Part shown: positions 44,850 through 52,815 of the stretch, one piece after another
Layout: the number at the start of each line of letters is the position of its first letter
How positions within the stretch are numbered: position 1 is the first letter of the stretch
NCBI RefSeq assembly: GCF_030068505.1
Contig: NZ_JAQOSO010000009.1
Coordinates: forward strand, 1 to 64,000
DNA length: 64,000 nt
Source of the DNA: Roseofilum capinflatum BLCC-M114
Lineage (GTDB): Bacteria > Cyanobacteriota > Cyanobacteriia > Cyanobacteriales > Desertifilaceae
Direction of reading: 5' to 3'
Program-made: the position numbers and the translations under genes
Notes under the pieces: model-generated
What the model saw: only the letters and a program-made list of their open reading frames with translations
What the model was told of the DNA's origin: nothing
Database searches by the model: none

Positions 44850-45063
44850 TAATGTGCAATGTAGTGTGTGACATCCTGTAGTTATATATGCAGCATGTAA
44901 TATGCTATGTATTACTTGACGGCTGAAACCCTTACCCTGTGGGCATCGTAGAGTTAGAGGGGTTGGCTGTATGATTGGTCATTTAGGGGGGTGAAGCGTC
45001 TTGTAGCTCAAATTTGAGGCGCTATGAGCATGGGTTGAGTAGTACGGGGGTGAAGCCAGAGCG

Positions 45064-45077
45064 CTACTGTACAATAG
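45064..45077. promoter_or_regulatory. Palindromic operator candidate CTACTGTACAATAG
   Basis: One mismatch to the palindrome, 35 bp upstream of the candidate promoter at 45112. Confidence 0.55.
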
Positions 45078-45111
45078 AGTTTTATTGATCGATATCATTA
45101 GATATAGCGTA

Positions 45112-45140
45112 TTGATTTAACTGACAGTCAAGCTTATGAT
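45112..45140 (+). promoter_or_regulatory. Candidate promoter for the 45242 gene
   Basis: TTGATT, 17-nt spacer, TATGAT. The presumed leader contains hairpin GTAGTG/CACTAC (45175..45192). Confidence 0.5.
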
Positions 45141-45241
45141 GGGAGTTATCAGTTTTGGATTGAACGCCCTGAGAGTAGTGGTGACGCACTACCCTAGGAC
45201 TTCCCCAACTGTGTCAGTACCACAATTGGAGCCTTTTGATT

Positions 45242-45574
45242 ATGACACACCAAGTGTTAGTCCCCACATATGTTGGGCATGATGACCGCGTTTATTACAC
45301 CTACGTTGATAAGTCTGCTATTCCAGAGATGAATAGGTTTAACGTGGGTGACAAGGTTAAAGTTAATGGATTGCCTGAAGAGTATACCCATACTATTGAC
45401 TGCGTTTCATACGATTTAGATGTTAATGAGTGGGTTTATTACGTCCAATTTGACCCCCATCTTACATCTCCTGACCCAAGGGTTCAATCTTGGCTTGAGG
45501 ACATGGCATCAGACCCCAATGAGCGTGCATGGTGGTTTGATAATTCACGTATAACCACGCCTACTATGCTGTAG
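45242..45574 (+). CDS. Element protein of unknown function (110 aa), SH3/KOW-like
   Basis: An acidic protein. The middle (FNVGDKVKVNGLPEEYTHTI, then NEWVYYVQFD) resembles the two C-terminal modules of the primase (VGDKVWV...GKWGLKI), so it may share a nucleic-acid- or protein-binding fold. ATG 45242 follows GGAG; an in-frame TTG lies 6 nt upstream. Ends in a tryptophan-rich segment (ERAWWFDNS). No database family recognised. Confidence 0.6.
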   Translation: MTHQVLVPTYVGHDDRVYYTYVDKSAIPEMNRFNVGDKVKVNGLPEEYTHTIDCVSYDLDVNEWVYYVQFDPHLTSPDPRVQSWLEDMASDPNERAWWFDNSRITTPTML

Positions 45575-45579
45575 AAATC

Positions 45580-45603
45580 TTAGGGTAAATATTTAGGGTA
45601 AAA
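45580..45603. repeat. Paired TTAGGGTAAAT boxes, pair 2
   Basis: Copies at 45580..45590 and 45593..45603 (last base differs), 13 bp apart start to start as in pair 1. Confidence 0.75.
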
Positions 45604-45628
45604 CCCCCACGATTGATGGGGGTTTTTT
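45601..45628 (+). terminator. Rho-independent terminator after the 110-aa gene
   Basis: AAACCCCCA pairs with TGGGGGTTT around a 7-nt loop, ending in a T run. Confidence 0.85.
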
Positions 45629-45629
45629 A

Positions 45630-45658
45630 TTGACAGTGAAACTGTTTATGCATACAAT
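45630..45658 (+). promoter_or_regulatory. Strong sigma-70-type promoter for the 193-aa gene
   Basis: TTGACA, exactly 17 nt, TACAAT: near-consensus, directly after the preceding terminator. Confidence 0.75.
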
Positions 45659-45699
45659 CAACATCACCGTCAATCACTATTACACTAATTATGCATACA
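45646..45699. promoter_or_regulatory. Repeated TTATGCATACA boxes, candidate autoregulatory operators
   Basis: Exact 11-bp copies at 45646..45656 and 45689..45699, 43 bp apart (about four helical turns), each with the palindromic core TATGCATA. The first overlaps the -10 box; the second overlaps the ATG at 45691. Confidence 0.55.
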
Positions 45700-46272
45700 C
45701 AGAAGATAGGTCTACACTCTCAAGCGTCAAGAAAAGAGGGTTCTAATCGGAACCGAACAACGTTAACGCTATCTGACCAGACCAAAGCGCTACTAGAGAA
45801 GATTGGCTATGGTTCTATGTCTGATGGGGTTTACATTTCATCCCAGATTGTTGCCGAACTTTTGAAGCGCAAAATCATTACCGTTGACTTTGATGATGGG
45901 GGGATTGTTTACCGGCTAGAGGGTGACAAGGAAATCATCTCATCTCCCCGATCAGGGCGTGATGAAGCCAAGAAAAGTCACCGGGCTAAGGTTGATGAGA
46001 TACTCACCCCCAAACCAAAACTCAACCCTTACGCGGGTAAAGTGCTGAACAAGGAACAGTTAATGAGAACCGGTCACTTTACCCATAAGATGATGAGGGC
46101 AATCCTACCGGGTCATAGGGTGACGGATAGATTTGGTTATTGGTGGGAGAGAGTGGATAACCCAGATAGCCCAGAGAGTTTACAGCGTGGGTTGAGAAGT
46201 GATAGAGGGCGTTTAATGGCAACGTATGTGGGGTTAGAGAATGAAGGGGATAGTTGTATGAGATATTTGTAG
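45691..46272 (+). CDS. Element protein of unknown function (193 aa), possible regulator
   Basis: Basic N-terminus (residues 1-24), then a segment NRTTLTLSDQTKALLEKIGY plus SMSDGVYISSQIVAELLKRK whose strand-helix-helix layout recalls ribbon-helix-helix or winged-helix DNA-binding proteins. The C-terminal part (GHFTHKMMRAILPGHRVTDR) is basic with several Trp/Tyr. No known family. A near-consensus promoter flanked by repeated operator-like boxes suggests autoregulation. Followed by a perfect terminator. Confidence 0.65.
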   Translation: MHTQKIGLHSQASRKEGSNRNRTTLTLSDQTKALLEKIGYGSMSDGVYISSQIVAELLKRKIITVDFDDGGIVYRLEGDKEIISSPRSGRDEAKKSHRAKVDEILTPKPKLNPYAGKVLNKEQLMRTGHFTHKMMRAILPGHRVTDRFGYWWERVDNPDSPESLQRGLRSDRGRLMATYVGLENEGDSCMRYL

Positions 46273-46278
46273 CCCATT

Positions 46279-46312
46279 AACCGAGTAAGTGTGATGACTT
46301 ACTCGGTTTTTT
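46279..46312 (+). terminator. Rho-independent terminator after the 193-aa gene
   Basis: Perfect 12-bp stem AACCGAGTAAGT/ACTTACTCGGTT, 6-nt loop, T run. Confidence 0.9.
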
Positions 46313-46314
46313 AA

Positions 46315-46413
46315 TTATCTGAGCATGTAGACTATAGCCGTTAATATCACCACACAAGGTATTAGCACGTTAAACACATCAATGGTGTCACGTGCTTTGA
46401 GCCAATCTCTCAA
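46315..46413 (-). other. Possible short membrane-peptide ORF
   Basis: On the minus strand a TTG-initiated frame of 32 codons encodes LRDWLKARDTIDVFNVLIPC followed by a hydrophobic end (VVILTAIVYMLR). The open frame extends another 16 codons upstream without a usual start. It may be a remnant of a small membrane protein or chance. Beyond this and the second terminator I see nothing in 46313..46656. Confidence 0.2.
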
Positions 46414-46483
46414 CCATCTAAGGTGTTTTTGTATAGGAATAGCTGCATTAAATGCTGTAGGTAAAGATGATTAGTTAATCAAC

Positions 46484-46522
46484 AGAGAGAGTAAGCATAA
46501 CAACTTACTCTCTCTTTTTTTT
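46484..46522 (+). terminator. Orphan rho-independent terminator near attR
   Basis: AGAGAGAGTAAG (46484..46495) pairs with CTTACTCTCTCT (46504..46515) and runs into eight T residues. No recognisable plus-strand ORF ends before it, so an untranslated transcript may end here. Confidence 0.75.
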
Positions 46523-46656
46523 GCCATAAAAGTTGATTCTCTCATCAACCATGATTATTTATTCAACTTCTTCAACTGTGGACACAACACGGACACAATC
46601 GAATAAAGGCAAGATAGAATGTATAAACATCATGGACACCAGTGAGTCACCGTCCA

Positions 46657-46706
46657 ACCCTTGGTAAGGGTGAGGTCACGAGTTCAATCCTCGTCACGGG
46701 CTTCCT
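46657..46706. repeat. attR: 50-bp direct repeat, right copy
   Basis: Exact copy of 39896..39945, carrying the 3' part of tRNA-Thr without its 5' half. The preceding bases do not resemble a tRNA 5' half. The gap 46707..47009 to the next gene holds the hairpin at 46923 and otherwise nothing I recognise. Confidence 0.92.
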
Positions 46707-46922
46707 ACATATCTACATATAGGGTGACCCTGTACTCTACCCAGAGCTTACCCTACTAGCTTGGCAGGCTTAATTTTGGAAGCAACGCGATCGCTGTAAT
46801 CCATACCCATCGTGACCCATTGTGATTTAAGGTAAACGCGAATGAGACAAGTCAGATTTGTCCGAATTGCGTCGTAGATTGTGGTAAGAAAACATTATCT
46901 GAACGAGCTATGATGACGCGAG

Positions 46923-46949
46923 ACTCCCCTAGTCTGTAGACAGGGGAGT
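46923..46949. other. Hairpin upstream of lptA
   Basis: ACTCCCCT-A-GTCT pairs with AGAC-AGGGGAGT around a 2-nt turn (with one bulged A). No T run follows; possibly an mRNA leader structure. Confidence 0.45.
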
Positions 46950-47009
46950 TGTCAAAGTATCCTAGGTAAAGAAAAGAGAGACCCATCCAACGGAGAGGAC
47001 TTAGCACTT

Positions 47010-47474
47010 ATGAGAATACTGCGATCGCCCCATTGGGGTCATTTATTAGGCACATTAGCCCTGATAGTCCCCATGACTCTAGGCATCGGTCGCCTACCGG
47101 CAGCCTATTCCCAAAATAACCAAAATCGGGCCATTACCCTGCGAGCAGACATCCAAGAAGCCAACGCTAGAACCGGTGTCCTCACCGCTAGGGGGAATGT
47201 ACAAGTCCTCTATCCTGCCCGTAACATCCAAGCCACAGCCGCCCAAGCTCAATACTTTAGCCGAGAACGGCGCATTGTCCTCAGTGGTAATGTCTACGTC
47301 TTGCAAGAAGGCAATAGCCTCAGAGGAGAAACCGTGACTTATCTGATTGATGAAGGTCGGTTTGTCGCCCTCCCCCAAAGCCAAGGGCAACAAGTGGAAG
47401 CCATTTATATTGTGCCTGAATCTACCGATAACGCTGGTAATCCCGATCCCCTTCCCCCCACTCCTGATTTATAA
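47010..47474 (+). CDS. lptA: LptA/OstA-family periplasmic LPS transport protein
   Basis: A 154-residue protein with a signal peptide (about 1-33, ending AAYSQ) and an OstA beta-jellyroll (ITLRADIQEANARTGVLTAR; RIVLSGNVYVLQEGNSLRGE). It would bridge the inner and outer membranes for lipopolysaccharide. It is the first gene of an lptA-lptB-lptFG operon, with 17-bp and 28-bp gaps. Confidence 0.88.
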   Translation: MRILRSPHWGHLLGTLALIVPMTLGIGRLPAAYSQNNQNRAITLRADIQEANARTGVLTARGNVQVLYPARNIQATAAQAQYFSRERRIVLSGNVYVLQEGNSLRGETVTYLIDEGRFVALPQSQGQQVEAIYIVPESTDNAGNPDPLPPTPDL

Positions 47475-47491
47475 ACAAGGAGTCATCAGTC

Positions 47492-48220
47492 ATGAAATTA
47501 GTATTGGATAACGTTCATAAATCCTATGGACAACGAATGGTGGTCAATCGCGTCTATCTCTCTGTGGCACAAGGAGAAGTCGTGGGATTACTCGGCCCCA
47601 ATGGGGCTGGCAAAACCACCACCTTTTATATGGGAACGGGGCTAGAAAAACCCAGTCAAGGTAGAATTTGGCTGGGCGATCGAGATATTACTGCCCTGTC
47701 AATTTCCCAACGGGCGAAACTCGGTATCGGCTACTTACCCCAAGAACCCAGTATATTTCGCTATCTGACCGTGCGCCAAAATATTCTACTGGTTTTGGAA
47801 CAAACCCAAGTGCCGCGCCGGGAATGGCATTGGCGCACAGAAAAGCTCTTAGAAGAATTTCGACTCTCTACGGTTGCCCAGACCAAGGGCATTCAAGTTT
47901 CCGGAGGAGAACGACGACGCACCGAGTTAGCCAGAGTTCTGGCTGCGGGTAAAGAGGGGCCCAAATTTTTGTTTTTAGATGAACCCTTTGCCGGAGTCGA
48001 TCCGATCGCCGTCTCCGAAATTCAAACCCTAGTCGCTAACCTGCGCGATCGCCATTTAGGAATCGTGATCACCGATCATAACGTCCGCGAAACCCTCGCC
48101 ATTACCGACCGAGCCTATATTATGCGTGATGGCGAAATCCTCGCCTCTGGCAATGCCGAAGAACTCTATGAAGATCCCAGAGTGCGACAATACTATTTAG
48201 GCGATAATTTCCAACGGTGA
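47492..48220 (+). CDS. lptB: LPS export ABC transporter ATPase (LptB)
   Basis: A 242-residue cytoplasmic ATPase: Walker A GPNGAGKTTT, the LptB-like GYLPQEPSIFRYLTVRQNI Q-loop region, signature VSGGERRRTE, Walker B FLFLDEPFAGVDPIAV, H loop ITDHNVRETLAITDRAYI. It powers extraction of LPS together with LptF/LptG. Confidence 0.95.
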   Translation: MKLVLDNVHKSYGQRMVVNRVYLSVAQGEVVGLLGPNGAGKTTTFYMGTGLEKPSQGRIWLGDRDITALSISQRAKLGIGYLPQEPSIFRYLTVRQNILLVLEQTQVPRREWHWRTEKLLEEFRLSTVAQTKGIQVSGGERRRTELARVLAAGKEGPKFLFLDEPFAGVDPIAVSEIQTLVANLRDRHLGIVITDHNVRETLAITDRAYIMRDGEILASGNAEELYEDPRVRQYYLGDNFQR

Positions 48221-48248
48221 GTCACAACCCTTAACTGCAAATACCTTT

Positions 48249-49430
48249 ATGACTTCTAGCGTATCCCCGGAAGACTATAAACCCCAACGGCCCAAAATTT
48301 CCCCCATCTCCGTCATGGATCGCTATCTGATCCAGGAACTTGTCTCCCCCTTTCTCTTTGGACTCGGAGCCTTTACTTCTGTAGGTGTGGCGATCGGCAC
48401 AGTCTTCGATCTCGTCCGCCAAGTGAGCGAAGCGGGCCTGCCCGTGGCGATCGCCCTCAAAGTCTTCTTCCTCCAACTCCCCTACTTCATCTCCTTCGCC
48501 ATTCCCACCGCCCTCCTACTCGGATGCATCATCGCCTACAGTCGTCTCTCCAGTGACAGCGAACTGATCGCCCTCCGCAGTTGTGGCGTAAGCCTCTACC
48601 GTCTCCTCATTCCCACCCTCATCTTCAGCATCTGTCTCACCGGCATCACCTTCACCTTCAACGAACTCGTCGTTCCTGCCGCCAAACGAGAAGCCACCCT
48701 CACCCTAGAGCGAGCGCTCAAACAAGAAACGCCCCTCCAACAGGCAATGAACATCTTTTATCCCGAATATCAGCGAAAAGAACTCGCCGACGGGAAAAGA
48801 GTGCGCGTCTTAACCCGGTTATTCTATGCCGAATTTTTCGACGGCAAAGAAATGAAAGGCCTCACCATCCTTGACCGATCCCAATCCCAATTTAAACAAA
48901 TCATCATCTCCGAAGCCGCTTCCTGGAACGCCGAGGAAAGCACCTGGGACTTCTTCAACGGCACGATCTACGTCGTCGATCAATCCGGCTCCTTCAAAAA
49001 TATCGTCAAATTCGATCGCCAACAACTCAAACTCCCCCGCGCTCCCCTGGATCTCGCTTCCATTGGTACAAAATACGAAGAAATGAACATCGCTGAGTCC
49101 CTCAACTACCTCGAAATTGTGAGGATGAGTGGCGATGAAAAACAAATTCGCAAACTGCAAATCCGCATTCATCAGCGCTTCGCCATTCCCTTCGCCTGTA
49201 TCGCCTTTGGCCTCATGGGAGCCGCCCTAGGAACTCGCCCCCAACGCACCGCCGGAAGAGCCACTGGCTTTGGCATCAGCGTTTTAATTATCTTTACCTA
49301 CTATCTCCTCATGTCGGTCGGCGATGCTCTCGGCTTAAGCGGCGCACTTCCTCCAGTTATGGCTGGATGGTTACCCACCGTATCCGCCCTCACCGTTGGA
49401 CTTTTGCTCCTGTGGCGAGTCGTTCGTTGA
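48249..49430 (+). CDS. LptF/LptG-family permease
   Basis: A 393-residue inner-membrane protein: helices near the N-terminus (MDRYLIQELVSPFLFGLG, FFLQLPYFISFAIPTALLLG), a periplasmic jellyroll (about 130-280) and three C-terminal helices (HQRFAIPFACIAFGLMGAAL). Cyanobacteria often carry a single LptF/G-like gene that may form a homodimer. The third gene of the lpt operon. Confidence 0.92.
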   Translation: MTSSVSPEDYKPQRPKISPISVMDRYLIQELVSPFLFGLGAFTSVGVAIGTVFDLVRQVSEAGLPVAIALKVFFLQLPYFISFAIPTALLLGCIIAYSRLSSDSELIALRSCGVSLYRLLIPTLIFSICLTGITFTFNELVVPAAKREATLTLERALKQETPLQQAMNIFYPEYQRKELADGKRVRVLTRLFYAEFFDGKEMKGLTILDRSQSQFKQIIISEAASWNAEESTWDFFNGTIYVVDQSGSFKNIVKFDRQQLKLPRAPLDLASIGTKYEEMNIAESLNYLEIVRMSGDEKQIRKLQIRIHQRFAIPFACIAFGLMGAALGTRPQRTAGRATGFGISVLIIFTYYLLMSVGDALGLSGALPPVMAGWLPTVSALTVGLLLLWRVVR

Positions 49431-49503
49431 TCAAAAATTGAAAACCTAACTCGATATTATTTCTCTTCTGTCATTCTCCGAGAATTAAGTATAGAATAAA
49501 ATA

Positions 49504-49547
49504 TTGTTCTCATAGGGGCAAAAAATGTTTCGCCCCTATGAGAACAA
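49504..49547. terminator. Convergent terminator between the lpt and ndh operons
   Basis: 16-bp perfect inverted repeat TTGTTCTCATAGGGGC/GCCCCTATGAGAACAA with a 12-nt loop, between the two converging stop codons. Confidence 0.7.
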
Positions 49548-49554
49548 ACACTGA

Positions 49555-50064
49555 TTAATACGCATCTTGCAATTCGTAGAAATCGGGGGAAATATAATCC
49601 TTCCGCAGGGGCCAACCTACCCAGTCTTCTGGCATCAGTAGGCGCTTGAGATTGGGATGACCTTCATAGACAATCCCGTACATATCATAGGATTCCCGTT
49701 CTTGGAAATCCGCCGCTTTCCAAATCCAATAGACCGAAGGCACTTTCGGGTTATCGCGAGGCACATAGACTTTTAAGCGCACTTCTTCCGGTTCAACCAC
49801 ATTATCATCCACTTTCAGCAAATGATAGAAACTGACTAATGATTGACCGGGGCCTTCATCATACGCGCCTTGACATTGCAGATAATTAAACCCATAGGCA
49901 TAAAGAGCCGAAGCAATGGGTAAGAGAACTTGGGGTTCTACCTTAATCAATTCTACCGAAGAGCGATCGCGCCCTAAAAACTCATGGGCAAACCCATTCT
50001 CACCCAACCAGCTCGAAACCGGCCCAGCAGTTTCCTGTGCTAACTCTTGATTTTCCTCAGCCAC
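49555..50064 (-). CDS. ndhJ: NAD(P)H-quinone oxidoreductase subunit J
   Basis: A 169-residue peripheral subunit of cyanobacterial NDH-1 (respiratory and cyclic electron flow): [66 protein letters not shown]-type end and the C-terminal [19 protein letters not shown] 50064 is the preferred start because AGGAGG lies 9 nt upstream; the frame from ATG 50088 would overlap ndhK. Confidence 0.95.
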   Translation of the reverse strand: MAEENQELAQETAGPVSSWLGENGFAHEFLGRDRSSVELIKVEPQVLLPIASALYAYGFNYLQCQGAYDEGPGQSLVSFYHLLKVDDNVVEPEEVRLKVYVPRDNPKVPSVYWIWKAADFQERESYDMYGIVYEGHPNLKRLLMPEDWVGWPLRKDYISPDFYELQDAY

Positions 50065-50065
50065 C

Positions 50066-50785
50066 CTAAACTTCCTCCTGTTTCTCACCTTCTAACGCTG
50101 CTGGAATTTGCATTCCATAGGCTTCTGCCAACGCTTTCGGGGGCGCTTGTCTGGTTGCAGACTGGAGATACTCACCCGTCAAAATTGGCTCAACCACCTT
50201 CATCTTATGAGCCACCTGATAATAGCGATGGGTTTGGAGGATTTTGCGGCGTTCCTGAATGGTTTCATTGGCAATCTTTTTGCGTAACTTAATAATCGCA
50301 TCAATAATTGCCTCCGGTCGGGGAGGACAACCAGGGATATACACATCCACCGGAATCAGCTTATCCACACCGCGCACCGCCGAAGGAGAGTCCATACTAA
50401 ACATGCCCCCGGTGATGGTGCAAGCGCCCATAGCAATCACATACTTGGGTTCCGGCATTTGCTCATACAAGCGCACCAAAGCCGGAGCATACTTCATGGT
50501 GATGGTTCCGGCTGTAATCAGCAAATCCGCTTGTCTGGGACTCGAACGGGGAACCAAACCAAAGCGGTCAAAATCGAACCGGGAACCAATCAAGGCCGCA
50601 AACTCGATAAAGCAGCAGGCTGTACCATACAGCAGCGGCCACAATGAAGAGAGTTTTGCCCAGTTATATAAGTCTTCTACCGTAGTCAGAACCACATTTT
50701 CCGACAGTTCGCTAGTGACTTGGGGGCGTTCAACGGGATTAATCAGATTTTGTGTCATATTTGTTTTACTCGAACCTACGACCAT
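50066..50785 (-). CDS. ndhK: NAD(P)H-quinone oxidoreductase subunit K
   Basis: A 239-residue iron-sulfur (N2 cluster) subunit of NDH-1. Cys ligands are in [31 protein letters not shown] and [14 protein letters not shown] 50785 is preceded by AAGGAG at good spacing and gives the family-like N-terminus; an in-frame start 21 nt upstream is less likely. It overlaps ndhC by 10 nt and is 1 nt from the ndhJ start. Confidence 0.96.
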   Translation of the reverse strand: MVVGSSKTNMTQNLINPVERPQVTSELSENVVLTTVEDLYNWAKLSSLWPLLYGTACCFIEFAALIGSRFDFDRFGLVPRSSPRQADLLITAGTITMKYAPALVRLYEQMPEPKYVIAMGACTITGGMFSMDSPSAVRGVDKLIPVDVYIPGCPPRPEAIIDAIIKLRKKIANETIQERRKILQTHRYYQVAHKMKVVEPILTGEYLQSATRQAPPKALAEAYGMQIPAALEGEKQEEV

Positions 50786-51138
50786 TCCAATGCTCCTTTT
50801 CTCCAAGCGTAAACTAAGCCCACCACCAGAATGGCGATGAAAATTAAGGCTTCGATAAAGGCTAACAGGCCTAACTTGCTAAAGGCTACTGCCCAAGGAT
50901 AGAGAAACACGGTCTCTACATCAAAAATAACGAAGACGAGGGCGAACATATAGTAGCGAATGTTGAATTGAATCCACGCCCCTCCCACCGGTTCAACGGC
51001 GGATTCGTAAGTGGTGCGGCATTCTGGGCCAACGCCTTTGGGACGCAGGATATAGGAAGCGCCCAGTGCCAACACGGGAACTAAGCTGCATAACAGCAGA
51101 AAGCCTAAGAAGTATTCGTAACCGCTAAGAACAAACAC
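50776..51138 (-). CDS. ndhC: NAD(P)H-quinone oxidoreductase subunit 3 (NdhC)
   Basis: A 120-residue membrane subunit of NDH-1 with three helices: [20 protein letters not shown], the conserved [18 protein letters not shown] loop, and [20 protein letters not shown]. First gene of ndhC-K-J. Confidence 0.96.
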   Translation of the reverse strand: MFVLSGYEYFLGFLLLCSLVPVLALGASYILRPKGVGPECRTTYESAVEPVGGAWIQFNIRYYMFALVFVIFDVETVFLYPWAVAFSKLGLLAFIEALIFIAILVVGLVYAWRKGALEWS

Positions 51139-51386
51139 AATGGGTTATTTAATCACGAAGGAGAACAAAAATACTGTGAACATTCTGACATAGTTCCGGC
51201 CCTTTCGCTTATGGCTTCGGACAACCCGATTTCTGTGAGTGGGGACTGATGGGCGATAGGATGGGGTATAAGAATGGAGTATGGGTATGATATAGGGTGG
51301 CGATCGCTCCTTACTGTACAAACCCTTGAGCAACCCTCCACAAAGTGTTAAGATATATTAAGTAAACTTTCAACCGGTCAAACCCT

Positions 51387-52238
51387 ATGGGTGCTGCGGT
51401 CTCTCTAGAAAACGTCTGTAAAGTCTATAACCAAGTGCCTGTCGTCGATCATCTCTCCTTTGCCATTCAACCGGGGGAAATGTTTGGCCTACTCGGGCCC
51501 AATGGAGCAGGAAAATCTACAACTATTCGCATGTTAACCACTCTCACCCGACCCACAGACGGCAAGATCGAGGTAGCTGGGTATAATGTGGTGCGGCAAG
51601 GACAACAGGTAAAACGCAAGATTGGCGTGGTATTGCAACAAACCAGCGTCGATGTTGATTTAACCGTTTGGGAAAATATGGAGTTTCATGGTCGCTTACA
51701 TCACATTCCCAATCGGGTGCGCCAGGAGAAAATCGATCGATGGTTAGAGTATGTGGAATTAGCCGATCGCCGTCAAGACCGGGTAAAAACCCTCTCTGGG
51801 GGAATGAAGCGCCGTCTACAAATTGCCAGAGCGCTGCTCCACGAACCCGATATCTTATTTCTAGATGAGCCGACTGTAGGGTTAGATCCCCAAACCCGTC
51901 GGCGGTTATGGGAAATTATTCGCGGCTTAAACGAGCAAGGAATGACCATGTTACTAACCACCCATTATATGGAAGAAGTAGAATATTTATGCGATCGCAT
52001 CGGCATTATGGATGGGGGTCATTTAATTGAACTAGGAACCCTAGAAGAACTGCGGCAAAAACATGGAGAAGGCTTAGTCGTTAAACAAAAAGGCGATCGC
52101 TGGGATTACCTCTTTTTCCCTGACTTAGCCGCAGCCAACCAGTATCTCGAACAGCAACCTGATAAAACCGGTTTAATGGTTCGACCTTCCAACTTAGAAG
52201 ATATTTTTGTCGAATTAACCGGAAGACAGTTAGACTAA
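51387..52238 (+). CDS. ABC-2-type transporter ATPase (DrrA/CcmA-like)
   Basis: A 283-residue ATPase: Walker A GPNGAGKSTT, VLQQTSVDVDLTVWENM, signature LSGGMKRRLQIARAL, Walker B ILFLDEPTVGLDPQTR, H loop TTHYMEEVEYL, and a C-terminal extension typical of daunorubicin-resistance-type exporters. The ABC-2 permease expected beside it is absent; the next gene is scpB. Promoter-like A/T-rich sequence lies in the divergent gap to ndhC. Confidence 0.9.
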   Translation: MGAAVSLENVCKVYNQVPVVDHLSFAIQPGEMFGLLGPNGAGKSTTIRMLTTLTRPTDGKIEVAGYNVVRQGQQVKRKIGVVLQQTSVDVDLTVWENMEFHGRLHHIPNRVRQEKIDRWLEYVELADRRQDRVKTLSGGMKRRLQIARALLHEPDILFLDEPTVGLDPQTRRRLWEIIRGLNEQGMTMLLTTHYMEEVEYLCDRIGIMDGGHLIELGTLEELRQKHGEGLVVKQKGDRWDYLFFPDLAAANQYLEQQPDKTGLMVRPSNLEDIFVELTGRQLD

Positions 52239-52266
52239 AGGGTTACTAGGTTATTGAATCCCAACT

Positions 52267-52812
52267 ATGCCCCGTTTAGCCACCACCCTTGAAGCCATTT
52301 TGTACTTAAAAGGTCAACCGGTTAGCTTAAATGACCTAGCTGAATTGGCACAATGCAGCAAAGAAGATACCGAAGAAGCCCTCATTGAGCTAATTTCTGA
52401 TTATGCTCATCGGGATAGTGCCCTAGAGGTTTTAGAAACCCCCTCTGGCTATAGTCTACAATTGCGAGAATCCTTTCAAGAACTCACCCATAGCTTACTT
52501 CCGGCTGAGTTAGGGGTGGGTGCGCTGCGAACCTTAGCCGCGATCGCCTTAAGCGGTTCCATCTTACAAACCGAGTTAGTAGACCTGCGCGGCAGTGGAG
52601 CCTATCAGCATGTGGGAGAACTGGTAGAATTGGGATTAGTGCGTAAACGTAAGAAAATGGGCGATCGTACCTTTCGCCTACAAGTTACCCCTAAATTTCA
52701 TCAATATTTCCAATTAGAAGACCTCCCCCAACCCTTCAACTCCCTGAAAGAAAGCTTAGTCGCCTCGGAAACCATGGAAGAACCAGAGCCAGAATTACCC
52801 GAACCTTCTTAA
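52267..52812 (+). CDS. scpB: Segregation and condensation protein B (ScpB)
   Basis: A 181-residue kleisin-associated winged-helix protein of the SMC-ScpAB condensin: LATTLEAILYLKGQPVSLND, ALRTLAAIALSGSILQTELV and the second winged helix LVRKRKKMGDRTFRLQVTPKF. It ends in an acidic tail. scpA and smc are not in the window. Confidence 0.92.
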   Translation: MPRLATTLEAILYLKGQPVSLNDLAELAQCSKEDTEEALIELISDYAHRDSALEVLETPSGYSLQLRESFQELTHSLLPAELGVGALRTLAAIALSGSILQTELVDLRGSGAYQHVGELVELGLVRKRKKMGDRTFRLQVTPKFHQYFQLEDLPQPFNSLKESLVASETMEEPEPELPEPS

Positions 52813-52815
52813 ATC

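Larger units (their letters stand above)
44696..44860. repeat. TAATGTGCAAT iterons
   Basis: Exact copies at 44696, 44729 and 44850 and a degenerate one at 44789 (TAATGTGCGTT), in a noncoding AT-rich stretch and interleaved with the palindromes. The rest of the 44525..45241 gap contains two GGGGGTGAAGC copies (around 44987 and 45046) and no credible ORF. Confidence 0.75.
39896..46706. mobile_element. Integrated tRNA-Thr island (about 6.8 kb), satellite-like
   Basis: It is bounded by a perfect 50-bp direct repeat of the tRNA-Thr 3' end. Contents in order: tyrosine recombinase, small putative regulator, leader ORF, Toprim/VapE-type primase-helicase, a 717-bp noncoding repeat region, two unknown proteins. 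There are no capsid, terminase, conjugation or transposase genes. No HIP1 octamer occurs between 39616 and 46786 although HIP1 sites are frequent on both sides. The architecture resembles phage satellites (SaPI-like) and tRNA-carried cyanobacterial islands (tycheposons), but the replication gene and repeats are not ones I can match to a described element. Confidence 0.85.

Noticed and set aside
46657-46706. Second tRNA-Thr gene
   Set aside because: Only the 3' portion is present; no acceptor 5' strand, D arm or anticodon 5' half precedes it.
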